Shown: in pieces, positions 27,240-36,207 of the stretch
Layout: every line of letters begins with the position of its first letter
How positions within the stretch are numbered: position 1 is the first letter of the stretch
Source: Halorussus gelatinilyticus
GTDB lineage: Archaea; Halobacteriota; Halobacteria; Halobacteriales; Haladaptataceae
Assembly (NCBI RefSeq): GCF_023238445.1
Contig: NZ_CP096658.1
Location: 1,240,001 to 1,304,000 of the forward strand
Length of the DNA stretch: 64,000 nucleotides
Direction of reading: 5' to 3'
Made by a program: the position numbers and the translations under genes
Notes under the pieces: model-generated
Databases searched by the model: none
The model's input: only the letters and a program-made list of their open reading frames with translations
Told to the model about the DNA's origin: nothing

Positions 27240-28634
27240 ATGAGCGCAGACAGAGACGCAGACGCCTCCCTCGTCGAGAGAGTCAAGGAGAACCCCGGCC
27301 CGGCACTCGGTTGGTTAGCCGGGGCGCTGATACTGTTCGCGCTGGAAGCCGGCGCGGTCGTCCACTTCGTGACCGGTCTCTTCGGTCCCGGCGTCGAACT
27401 ACCGACGCTACTGACGCGGGACCTCATCCCGAACGGCGGGTACCAGACGGCGAGTGGCGGGTGGGAGAAGACCTTCCTCGGCCTCGCCCCCGCCTACGCG
27501 TGGGCGCTTCGCGTCGTCCTCATCTACGCCTACGCCTTCCTCTGGCTGGTCTGGCTCTGGCGGGGCTACGTCGTCTTCCGGGAGAACTACCGCCACGCCG
27601 ACTGGACGCCGCGCGACGACATGGTGGACCGCCTCCGCGGCCACCGGTGGGGTCAGTTCGGCGCGGTCGTCGTCTTCGCGTTCGTCGTGATGGCGATGTT
27701 CGCGCCCGCACTCGGCCCGACGACCGTCGAGAAGAACATCTCGAACCCCTACTCGCACTACATCGAGCACTACAACGACGAGGGACAACTCGAGAACATC
27801 ACGGTCGGGACGGCCAACCTCGGGTCGCGCTCGCAGGGGACGCCCGAACGCAACGTCGGGCCGATGCAGTACGACAAGTTCGGTCGGTGGCACCCCTTCG
27901 GGACGTTACCATCTGGGAAGGACATGTTCACGTTCATGGCCGCGGGAGCGCGGATATCGCTGTTCATCGGGCTGATATCCATCGGCGCGAGCGGACTCAT
28001 CGCGGCGGCGTTCGCGCTGTTGACGGCTTACTACAAGGGGCTGGTAGACCTCGCGGTGGTCATCGTCGGTGACTCGATAATGTCGTTACCGAGACTGCTG
28101 TTCGTCATGCTCCTGTCGGTGGTGTTGGGCGGGACGTGGATAGCCGAAATCTACAGCGGCGCGCTCGTCTTGGCGCTCATCTTCGCCGGGACCGGGTGGC
28201 CGTTCCTGTGGCGGTCCGTGCGCGGACCGGCGATGCAGGTCTCCGAGCAGGAGTGGATCGACGCCGCCAAGAGCTTCGGACAGCGACCGACCGTCACGAT
28301 GCGCAAGCATATGGCGCCGTACATCCTCGGCTATCTGCTGGTGTACGCCTCGATGTCGCTCGGCGGCGTCATCATCGCCGTCGCAGGCCTCTCGTTCCTC
28401 GGGTTGGGCATCAACCCGCCGACGCCCGAGTGGGGCCGCGCGGTGGACATCGGCCAGTCGTACGTCACCACGTCGTCGTGGCACATCTCGTTCATCCCCG
28501 GCGTGATGATCGTGCTGGTCGTGACGGCGTTCAACGCCTTGGGCGACGGTATCCGCGACGCCATCGACCCGCAGAGCGGGAGCGGTGAAGGCGAAGGCTC
28601 CGAGGCCGCCGCGGCCACCGGAGGTGGTGCCTGA
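27240..28634 (+). CDS. dppC: Peptide ABC transporter permease with extra N-terminal helices
   Basis: 464 residues, clearly longer than the ~300 usual for DppC. About 130 extra N-terminal residues carry two hydrophobic segments (LGWLAGALILFALEAGAVVHF and ALRVVLIYAYAFLWLVWLW), then the ordinary DppC begins near WGQFGAVVVFAFVVMAMF. The EAA loop reads EWIDAAKSFGQRPTVTMRKHMAPYI, followed by SFLGLGINPPTPEWG, typical of the family. The TGA overlaps the dppD ATG (TGATG). The extra helices occur in other haloarchaeal DppC proteins as I recall; their purpose is unknown. Confidence 0.92.
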   Translation: MSADRDADASLVERVKENPGPALGWLAGALILFALEAGAVVHFVTGLFGPGVELPTLLTRDLIPNGGYQTASGGWEKTFLGLAPAYAWALRVVLIYAYAFLWLVWLWRGYVVFRENYRHADWTPRDDMVDRLRGHRWGQFGAVVVFAFVVMAMFAPALGPTTVEKNISNPYSHYIEHYNDEGQLENITVGTANLGSRSQGTPERNVGPMQYDKFGRWHPFGTLPSGKDMFTFMAAGARISLFIGLISIGASGLIAAAFALLTAYYKGLVDLAVVIVGDSIMSLPRLLFVMLLSVVLGGTWIAEIYSGALVLALIFAGTGWPFLWRSVRGPAMQVSEQEWIDAAKSFGQRPTVTMRKHMAPYILGYLLVYASMSLGGVIIAVAGLSFLGLGINPPTPEWGRAVDIGQSYVTTSSWHISFIPGVMIVLVVTAFNALGDGIRDAIDPQSGSGEGEGSEAAAATGGGA

Positions 28635-29712
28635 TGGCGCAGCGCGAAACCTCTGCCGTCCGCGGAGACGACGAGCCGCTGCTGTCGGTCGAAAACCTCC
28701 AGACGGCCTTCTTCACGGACAAGGAGACCATCCGCGCGGTGGACGGCGTGAGCTTCGACATCCACCGCGGCGAGACGGTCGGCATCGTCGGCGAGTCCGG
28801 GTCGGGCAAGAGCGTCACCGCCCGGTCCATCATGGGACTCGTAGACTCGCCCGGTCGAGTACTGGAGGGCAGTAGCATCCGGTTCGACGGCGAGGAACTG
28901 ACCGAGAAGACCGAAAAGCAGTACCGGAACCTCCGGGGCAGCGAGATCGCCATGGTGTTCCAAGACCCGCTGACCTCGCTGAATCCGGTGTACACGGTCG
29001 GCAACCAGATCAAGGAAGCGCTTCGGCTCCACCAGGACCTGCGCGGGTCGGAAGCGACCGAGGAGGCCATCGAGTTGCTCGAAGCGGTCGGAATTCCGGA
29101 CGCCGCCCGGCGCGTGCGGGAGTACCCCCACGAGTTCTCGGGCGGGATGCGCCAGCGCGCGGTCATCGCGATGGCGCTGGCCTGCGACCCCGAACTGCTC
29201 ATCTGCGACGAGCCGACCACCGCGCTCGACGTGACGATTCAGGCCCAGATTCTGGAACTGCTCGAGGAGTTGCAGGAGGAGCGCGATTTGGCCATCATGT
29301 TCATCACTCACGACATGGGCGTCATCGCGGAGATCTCCGACCGCGTGAACGTGATGTACGCGGGCGAAATCGTCGAGAGCGCGCCGGTCGAAGCGCTATA
29401 CGAGAATCCGCGCCACCCCTACACCAAGGGGCTGCTCCAGTCGATTCCGGGCAACCAACCCGGTGCGGACCGGCTCTCGACCATCGAGGGCGACGTGCCG
29501 ACGCCGAACGAACCCGCGAGCTACTGCCGATTCGAGCCGCGGTGTCCGAAGGCGTTCGAGGAGTGTACGCGAGTCCACCCCGCGTCGATCGAAGTGAACG
29601 CGGACGCGGAGGACCACACCGCGGCCTGTCTGCTGTATCCCGAAGACGTCTCGCAGATGGAGGCCGTCGAGTTACACGAACAGCGCGAGAGCCAGCGCGA
29701 GGTGAGCGAACG

Positions 29713-29716
<4 letters not shown>
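28634..29716 (+). CDS. dppD: Peptide ABC transporter ATP-binding protein
   Basis: 360 residues. Walker [10 protein letters not shown]-loop [15 protein letters not shown] signature [16 protein letters not shown], Walker [14 protein letters not shown]-loop FITHD. The oligopeptide-type C-terminal domain has four cysteines ([16 protein letters not shown] and AACLLYP), which in DppD-like proteins can hold an iron-sulphur cluster. Start overlaps the dppC stop and its own stop overlaps the dppF start (ATGA), so translation is coupled along the operon. Confidence 0.95.
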
Positions 29717-31044
<1,328 letters not shown>

Positions 31045-31506
31045 ATGTCCCGGACGCCCTCCCAGTCCGCGAACGCTAGTCGAGCGCGGCAAGCCGTGGA
31101 CGGCGTCGTCTACGCCGTCGCCGTCGCCGCCGTAGTGTTCGTCATCGGGGCGGCCATCGGACTGCTCGTCGGCGGCGGACTCGTCACCGCGAAGTACGTC
31201 ATGTTCGTCCTCGGCATCCTGCTGTTCGGCTACGCGACGTTCCAACTCCGACCGGACCCGCCGTGGGACACGACCGAGACCGAGGACGGCGAACTCAAGG
31301 TGACGAAGAACGAACCCAGTGGCCGGGTCGTCGGCGGGCGCGACGAGACGAAGTTTCAGGCCGCGGTCCAGCGGATTCCGCCGCTTCCGTGGTACTCGCT
31401 CCCGCCGAATCAGCGGTTCTCGGCGGCGTTCAAGCTGTTCCTCGCCAGTCTGGCGACGCTGGCGTGGTCGTTCGTGCTGGAGACGGTGTTCGGCGTCGCG
31501 GCGTAG
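31045..31506 (+). CDS. Small membrane protein of the dpp operon (DUF7555-like)
   Basis: 153 residues, ATG directly abutting the dppF stop. Two close hydrophobic segments (about residues 20-46 and 50-66) and a third at the C-terminus (LFLASLATLAWSFVLETVFGV). Between them a soluble loop with FQLRPDPPWDTTETED and PPLPWYSLPPNQRF. The position right behind dppF recurs in haloarchaea as I recall (DUF7555), so it may stabilise or regulate the transporter, an inference. Confidence 0.8.
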   Translation: MSRTPSQSANASRARQAVDGVVYAVAVAAVVFVIGAAIGLLVGGGLVTAKYVMFVLGILLFGYATFQLRPDPPWDTTETEDGELKVTKNEPSGRVVGGRDETKFQAAVQRIPPLPWYSLPPNQRFSAAFKLFLASLATLAWSFVLETVFGVAA

Positions 31507-31628
31507 GGCTTCGTGCTGTCGGACTGCCCTCTCGTCGTTCGCCTCGGCGGAACCCGAGTTTCTCGCGTCGCGTCCTCGTTGGTTCCCAAACAACAGGTTT
31601 TACCGGTAGAAGAGCGTCAGACGCACAC

Positions 31629-32213
31629 ATGCCAGAAGCAGGGGACGGAGAAGACCCCGACTACGCCGAGCAGATCGCCGCGAACGCGGAGGTCCAGAAG
31701 GGCGCGTGGCAGCGCACCATCGACGACATGCGGGCGATGGAGGAGGACCTCGAAGCCGAAGGGTGGGACGTCGTCGCCATCGGCGCGGGTCACACCGCGC
31801 CGACGAACCCCGACGCCGGCGAGAGCGACCGGTGGGGGTTCGTCCACGTCGTCCCCGACAACCATGCCGAGGAGTTCTCCGAGGCGGTCGCGACCGGGAA
31901 GTTCCCCCAGTACCGGGTGTTCCGAAACGAGATGGACGGTCGCATCTTCATGCTGACCCAACTGCTCGACCCCGACTCGGAGACCGCGATTCTCGTCGCG
32001 GGCAACTTCGAGATTCGCCACGCGCCCGGTCTCGTCAAGACCGCGCTGGAGGAAGACGAGATGTACACCCACGTCCAGACGCTCGACGGGACCCACCTCG
32101 GGTCGTTCCGCCACGACGACCTGAAGAAGTTCTTCCCCGACCCGTACAAGTACGCGGGCTACGACGTGCCCTTCGACGACGTGATGGACGACGAGGACGC
32201 CGCCGACGAGTAA
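31629..32213 (+). CDS. Conserved haloarchaeal protein (DUF7529-like)
   Basis: 194 residues, very acidic and soluble. Starts PEAGDGEDPDYAEQIAANAEVQ, then KGAWQRTIDDMRAMEEDLEAEGWDVVAIGAGHTAPT and WGFVHVVPDNHAEEF; the C-terminal half has MLTQLLDPDSETAILVAGNFE and HLGSFRHDDLKKFFPDPYKY. The TATA-like TTTTACCGG about 33 bases upstream marks a separate transcript. I recall a haloarchaeal family of this type; function unknown. Confidence 0.8.
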   Translation: MPEAGDGEDPDYAEQIAANAEVQKGAWQRTIDDMRAMEEDLEAEGWDVVAIGAGHTAPTNPDAGESDRWGFVHVVPDNHAEEFSEAVATGKFPQYRVFRNEMDGRIFMLTQLLDPDSETAILVAGNFEIRHAPGLVKTALEEDEMYTHVQTLDGTHLGSFRHDDLKKFFPDPYKYAGYDVPFDDVMDDEDAADE

Positions 32214-32308
32214 GCTGACGAGTTTCGCTCGGAGCGCCGCCGTCGCGTCCGGTCGCTCCGTCGGCGCTCCCCTAACCTATTTCTTATAGTTAATCGAACA
32301 TCTATCCG

Positions 32309-32842
32309 ATGGACGAGACTCCGATAACGATTCGCGACTACGACCCGACGTGGCCGGAGACGTTCGAGGCCGAACAGGACCGACTGGAGACGTTCCTCGA
32401 CGCGTACACCTCTCGCATCGAGCACATCGGAAGCACGGCCGTCGAGGGACTCGGCGCGAAACCGGTTATCGACGTGTTGGCGGTCGTGACCGGCCTGCCG
32501 GGCGTCTGGGGCGACCTCGACAACCTCGCCACGTTCTACGGCTACGAACTGAGCCACGTTCCCATGGACTGGCTGTTCGTGCAACGCACCGACGACTCGG
32601 GACAACTGTACAACCTCCACCTGATTCCGGAGTCCGACGACCAGTGGCGGGACGACCTGCTGTTCAGGGAGTACCTGCGGGCCAACCCGGACGCTCGCGA
32701 CGAGTACGAGGCCGTCAAGCGGGACGCCGCCGAGTCGCACCCCGACGACATCAGCGCTTACAACGCCGCGAAAGCGGATTTCTGTCGGTCCGTGTTGTCG
32801 CGGGCCGAGGCCGACGAGTCGGTCACGGTGCCCGACGAGTGA
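32309..32842 (+). CDS. GrpB-like nucleotidyltransferase-fold protein (UPF0157)
   Basis: 177 residues. Family marks: ITIRDYDPTWPETFEAEQDRL near the start, IEHIGSTAVEGLGAKPVIDVLAVV (the nucleotidyltransferase-like GST...D motif) and LYNLHLIPESDDQWRDDLLFREYLRANPD. The GrpB family is related to nucleotidyltransferases, including some dephospho-CoA-kinase fusions; the actual reaction is unknown. TATA-like CTTATAGTTAA (~32282-32292) about 22 bases before the ATG. Confidence 0.9.
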   Translation: MDETPITIRDYDPTWPETFEAEQDRLETFLDAYTSRIEHIGSTAVEGLGAKPVIDVLAVVTGLPGVWGDLDNLATFYGYELSHVPMDWLFVQRTDDSGQLYNLHLIPESDDQWRDDLLFREYLRANPDARDEYEAVKRDAAESHPDDISAYNAAKADFCRSVLSRAEADESVTVPDE

Positions 32843-32953
32843 CCGACGGAGGCGAGACCGGAACGGAAACGTCTGGAAATCGGGGGCGAAACGGACGAAA
32901 CGTCAACCACCGGTTCGTAGACTACAAGACGCACCAACCCGTATCGCGCGAAC

Positions 32954-33802
32954 ATGAACGTAGGCGAAGCCATGACGCCACGCTCGGAGGTCGTCACCGT
33001 GGAGCTTCCGGGCACCCGCGACGATGTACTAGAGTATCTACAGGAGCGGTCGTTCTCGTCCGTTCCCGTGGTCAAGAACAGCGAGGGCACCGAGGAGTTC
33101 CGCGGTCTCATCTCGCGTGACGACCTCATCGAGAACCCCGACGAGGACCAACTCGCCATGCTGATGCGCGACGTCCCGACCACCACGCAGGACACGACCA
33201 TCGAGGAGGTCGCGGCCCTGATGGTCGAGGAGCGCGCGCGCCGCGTCCCCGTGGTGGACGGCGAACTGGAGGGCATCGTCACCGTGACCGACGTAGTTCG
33301 GGCGGTCGCCGACGGCGAGGCCGTCGGGGACGCCGAAGTCGGCGACATCGCCTCCCGCGACGTGAACACCACCTACGAGGAGGTTCCCCTGACCGTCGCC
33401 GAGCGAGAACTCTACTACGCGAACCTGCCCTACGCCGTGGTCTTGGACGAGGAAGGCGAGATGAACGGCGTGCTGACCGAGGTGGACATCATCGAGGTCG
33501 CCCGCGTGGTCGAGGGCGAGGACGACACCGGCGACTCCATCGCCGACGAGGACGACGACTGGAAGTGGGAGTCCATCAAGGCGGTCGGCAAGCGCTACCT
33601 GCCGACCCGGAACGTCGAGATTCCGGCCGCGCCGGTCCACGAGTTCATGACCGATAGCGTGGTGACCGTCTCGGGCGAGAAGACCGCCAAGGAGGTCGCG
33701 CAGATGATGCTCCGCAACGACGTCGAGCAGATTCCGCTCGTGAACGGCGACCGACTCACCGGCATCGTCCGCGACATCAACCTGCTGGAGGCGCTACAGT
33801 GA
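32954..33802 (+). CDS. CBS-domain regulatory protein (four CBS motifs)
   Basis: 282 residues made of two CBS pairs: residues ~1-125 (VGEAMTPRSEVVTVELP; SFSSVPVVKNSEGTEEFRGLISRDDL; RARRVPVVDGELEGIVTVTDVVRAV) and ~130-282 (PYAVVLDEEGEMNGVLTEVDII; VHEFMTDSVVTV; VEQIPLVNGDRLTGIVRDINLL). CBS pairs bind adenosine compounds and act as energy or redox sensors. There is no fused enzyme domain. Its TGA overlaps the GTG of glyS, so it is translated with glycyl-tRNA synthetase and might tune it; that link is inferred. Confidence 0.92.
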   Translation: MNVGEAMTPRSEVVTVELPGTRDDVLEYLQERSFSSVPVVKNSEGTEEFRGLISRDDLIENPDEDQLAMLMRDVPTTTQDTTIEEVAALMVEERARRVPVVDGELEGIVTVTDVVRAVADGEAVGDAEVGDIASRDVNTTYEEVPLTVAERELYYANLPYAVVLDEEGEMNGVLTEVDIIEVARVVEGEDDTGDSIADEDDDWKWESIKAVGKRYLPTRNVEIPAAPVHEFMTDSVVTVSGEKTAKEVAQMMLRNDVEQIPLVNGDRLTGIVRDINLLEALQ

Positions 33803-35550
33803 GCCGAAACGACCTCGTGGAACTGGCCAAGCGCCGAGGCTACTTCTTCCAGTCGGCGGGCGCGTACGGCGGCGTCTCGGGCTTCTACACCTACGGCCCG
33901 CAGGGCGCGACCCTCAAGCAGAACGTCGAGAATACGTGGCGCGAGCGGTTCCAGATTCGGGAGGGCCACCGCGAGATAGACTCCCCGACCGTGATGCCCG
34001 AACCCGTCTTCGAGGCGTCGGGCCACCTCGACACCTTCGACGACATGCTCGTGGAGTGCCCCGAGTGCGGCGAGAGCCACCGCGCCGACCACCTCGTGGA
34101 GGACAACACCGACATCGAAGAGGCCGAGAGCATCTCGATTCCGGACATCGAGGACCTCATCGCGGAACACGAGTTGGTCTGTCCGAACTGCGGCACCGAG
34201 TTGGGCGGCGTTCCGGTCGAGGACTTCAACCTGATGTTCGAGACGAACATCGGTCCGGGCGACTCCTCGCCGGGCTACCTCCGGCCCGAGACCGCGCAGG
34301 GCATCTTCGTGGAGTTCCCGCAACTCGCCGAGTACGCCAGAAATCAGCTCCCGTTCGGCATCACCCAGATCGGCAAGGCCTACCGCAACGAGATTAGCCC
34401 CCGGAAGTCCATCGTTCGCGTCCGGGAGTTCACGCAGGCCGAGTTGGAACACTTCATCGACCCGACCGAAGACGTTCCCGACCTCGACCGCGTGGCCGAC
34501 GTGGAACTCAAACTGTACCCCGCCGACGAACAGGAGAAGGACGACGGCGATTACGTCTACAAGACCGTCGAGGAGGCGGTCGAGGAGGACATCGTCCACG
34601 AGTGGGTCGCCTACTATCTAGGCGTGGGCAAGCAGTGGTACGAGTCCATCGGCGTGGACATGGACCGGTTCCGGTACCGCCAGCACCTCGCGGGCGAGCG
34701 CGCTCACTACGCCGCGGACTGCTGGGACGCCGAGTCGGAGGTAGACGGCGACTGGATAGAGATCACCGGCTTCGCCTACCGGAGCGACTACGACCTGAGC
34801 AAACACGACGAGTACTCCGACGACGACTTTACCATCTTCAAGCAGTACGACGAACCGAAGGTGGTCGAGCGCGCCACGGTAGACCCCGACATGAGCTACC
34901 TCGGTCCGGAGTTCGGCGGTGAGGCCGGCGACGTCGCCGCGGAACTCGAACTGCTCGCGGAGCGCGACCGCGCGGCCTTCGAAGACGATGAAGTGACCGT
35001 CGAGGTCGGCGGCGAGGAGTACGCCATCCCGACCGAGAAGACCGGCTTCAGCGTCGAGGAGCAGAAGGAGACCGGCGAACACGTCATGCCACACGTCGTG
35101 GAGCCGTCCATCGGTATCGACCGCGTGGTCTACACGGTCCTCGCCCACGCCTACGGCGAGGACGAAATCGAGGGCGAGACGCGCAAGCGACTCTCGCTCG
35201 AACCCGAGGTCGCGCCCACCTTCGTCGGCGTCTTCCCGCTGATGGAGAAAGACGGCATGGGCGAGACCGCCCGCGAAATCACGGAGGACCTCCGCGCGGC
35301 GGGCTTCGACGTGACCTACGACGACTCGGGGAACATCGGTCGGCGCTACCGGCGACAGGACGAGGTCGGTACGCCGTTCTGCGTGACGGTGGACTACGAG
35401 GCCTTGGAGGACGACACCGTCACCCTCCGCGAGCGTGACTCGACCGAACAGATCCGGGTGCCCATCGCGGACCTGCCGGACCTCCTCGGGGACCTCCGCG
35501 AGGGCGAGACCACCTTCGCGGAACTGGACGCGCCCGCACCCGAACAGTAA
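33799..35550 (+). CDS. glyS: Glycyl-tRNA synthetase (dimeric class II)
   Basis: 583 residues, GTG start overlapping the CBS gene stop (GTGA). Eukaryote/archaeal-type GlyRS: RRGYFFQSAGAYGGVSGFYTYGPQG, a zinc-binding insertion (VECPECGESHRAD and VCPNCGTELGG), LRPETAQGIFVEF, motif 2 AYRNEISPRKSIVRVREFTQAE, motif 3 EPSIGIDRVVY, and a C-terminal anticodon domain starting near VAPTFVGVFPL. It charges tRNA-Gly. Complete and in the expected length range. A dolichol-kinase-like gene starts two bases after its stop. Confidence 0.97.
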   Translation: MSRNDLVELAKRRGYFFQSAGAYGGVSGFYTYGPQGATLKQNVENTWRERFQIREGHREIDSPTVMPEPVFEASGHLDTFDDMLVECPECGESHRADHLVEDNTDIEEAESISIPDIEDLIAEHELVCPNCGTELGGVPVEDFNLMFETNIGPGDSSPGYLRPETAQGIFVEFPQLAEYARNQLPFGITQIGKAYRNEISPRKSIVRVREFTQAELEHFIDPTEDVPDLDRVADVELKLYPADEQEKDDGDYVYKTVEEAVEEDIVHEWVAYYLGVGKQWYESIGVDMDRFRYRQHLAGERAHYAADCWDAESEVDGDWIEITGFAYRSDYDLSKHDEYSDDDFTIFKQYDEPKVVERATVDPDMSYLGPEFGGEAGDVAAELELLAERDRAAFEDDEVTVEVGGEEYAIPTEKTGFSVEEQKETGEHVMPHVVEPSIGIDRVVYTVLAHAYGEDEIEGETRKRLSLEPEVAPTFVGVFPLMEKDGMGETAREITEDLRAAGFDVTYDDSGNIGRRYRRQDEVGTPFCVTVDYEALEDDTVTLRERDSTEQIRVPIADLPDLLGDLREGETTFAELDAPAPEQ

Positions 35551-35552
35551 CC

Positions 35553-36137
35553 GTGTCGATACCCAGCGAGGTCAAGCGCCGTCTCGTCCACGTCTCGGGG
35601 ACGGGCTATCCGGCGCTGTACTTGCTCGGGCTTGCGCGCTACGAGCAGTTGCGACTCCTGCTCGTGGCGAGTTCGCTCGCCACGCTCGTGTTGGAGGTAG
35701 TTCGCCTGTTCGTCGGGTTGGACTGGCGCATCTTCGACGAACTGACCCGCGAGTACGAGCAGGACAACCTCGCTGGCTACGCGCTCTACATCTTCGGGAT
35801 GACCGTAGCGGTACTCGCCTTCCAGCCCCGCGTCGCCGTCCCCGCGATGCTGATGCTGACCATCGCCGACCCCATCAGCGGACTGGCGGGGTCGGGCGAG
35901 TTGGGCGTGAAGGCGACCCACACGCTCCTGCTCACGTTCGGCGTCTGTCTGCTCATCACGAGTCTGTCGGGCCTCCCGCTGGTCGCGGCAGTGTTGGGGG
36001 CGCTGGCCGCGACGCTGGCCGACGGTATGAAGCCCATCATCGCGGGCTACGTCATCGACGACAACATCACGATTCCGGTCGTCTCGGCGGTCGTGATGTA
36101 TCTGGCGTTGCGGTATCTGCCGACCGTGACGCTGTGA
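35553..36137 (+). CDS. Dolichol kinase / phosphatidate cytidylyltransferase-like membrane protein
   Basis: 194 residues, GTG start two bases after glyS. About six hydrophobic segments. Starts EVKRRLVHVSGTGYPALYLLG; family-type motifs LEVVRLF, ADPISGLAG and ADGMKPIIAGYVIDDNITIPV resemble the CTP-dependent dolichol kinase/SEC59 and CDP-lipid synthase superfamily. It probably phosphorylates or activates a polyprenol or archaeal lipid at the membrane. Several haloarchaeal paralogues exist, so substrate is uncertain. Confidence 0.75.
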   Translation: MSIPSEVKRRLVHVSGTGYPALYLLGLARYEQLRLLLVASSLATLVLEVVRLFVGLDWRIFDELTREYEQDNLAGYALYIFGMTVAVLAFQPRVAVPAMLMLTIADPISGLAGSGELGVKATHTLLLTFGVCLLITSLSGLPLVAAVLGALAATLADGMKPIIAGYVIDDNITIPVVSAVVMYLALRYLPTVTL

Positions 36138-36207
36138 CGCCGACCGAGTTCTACTTTCACCCCGCAACGCGAACGCTTTAACCGGAGGGCGACTAACCCT
36201 GCCACGA

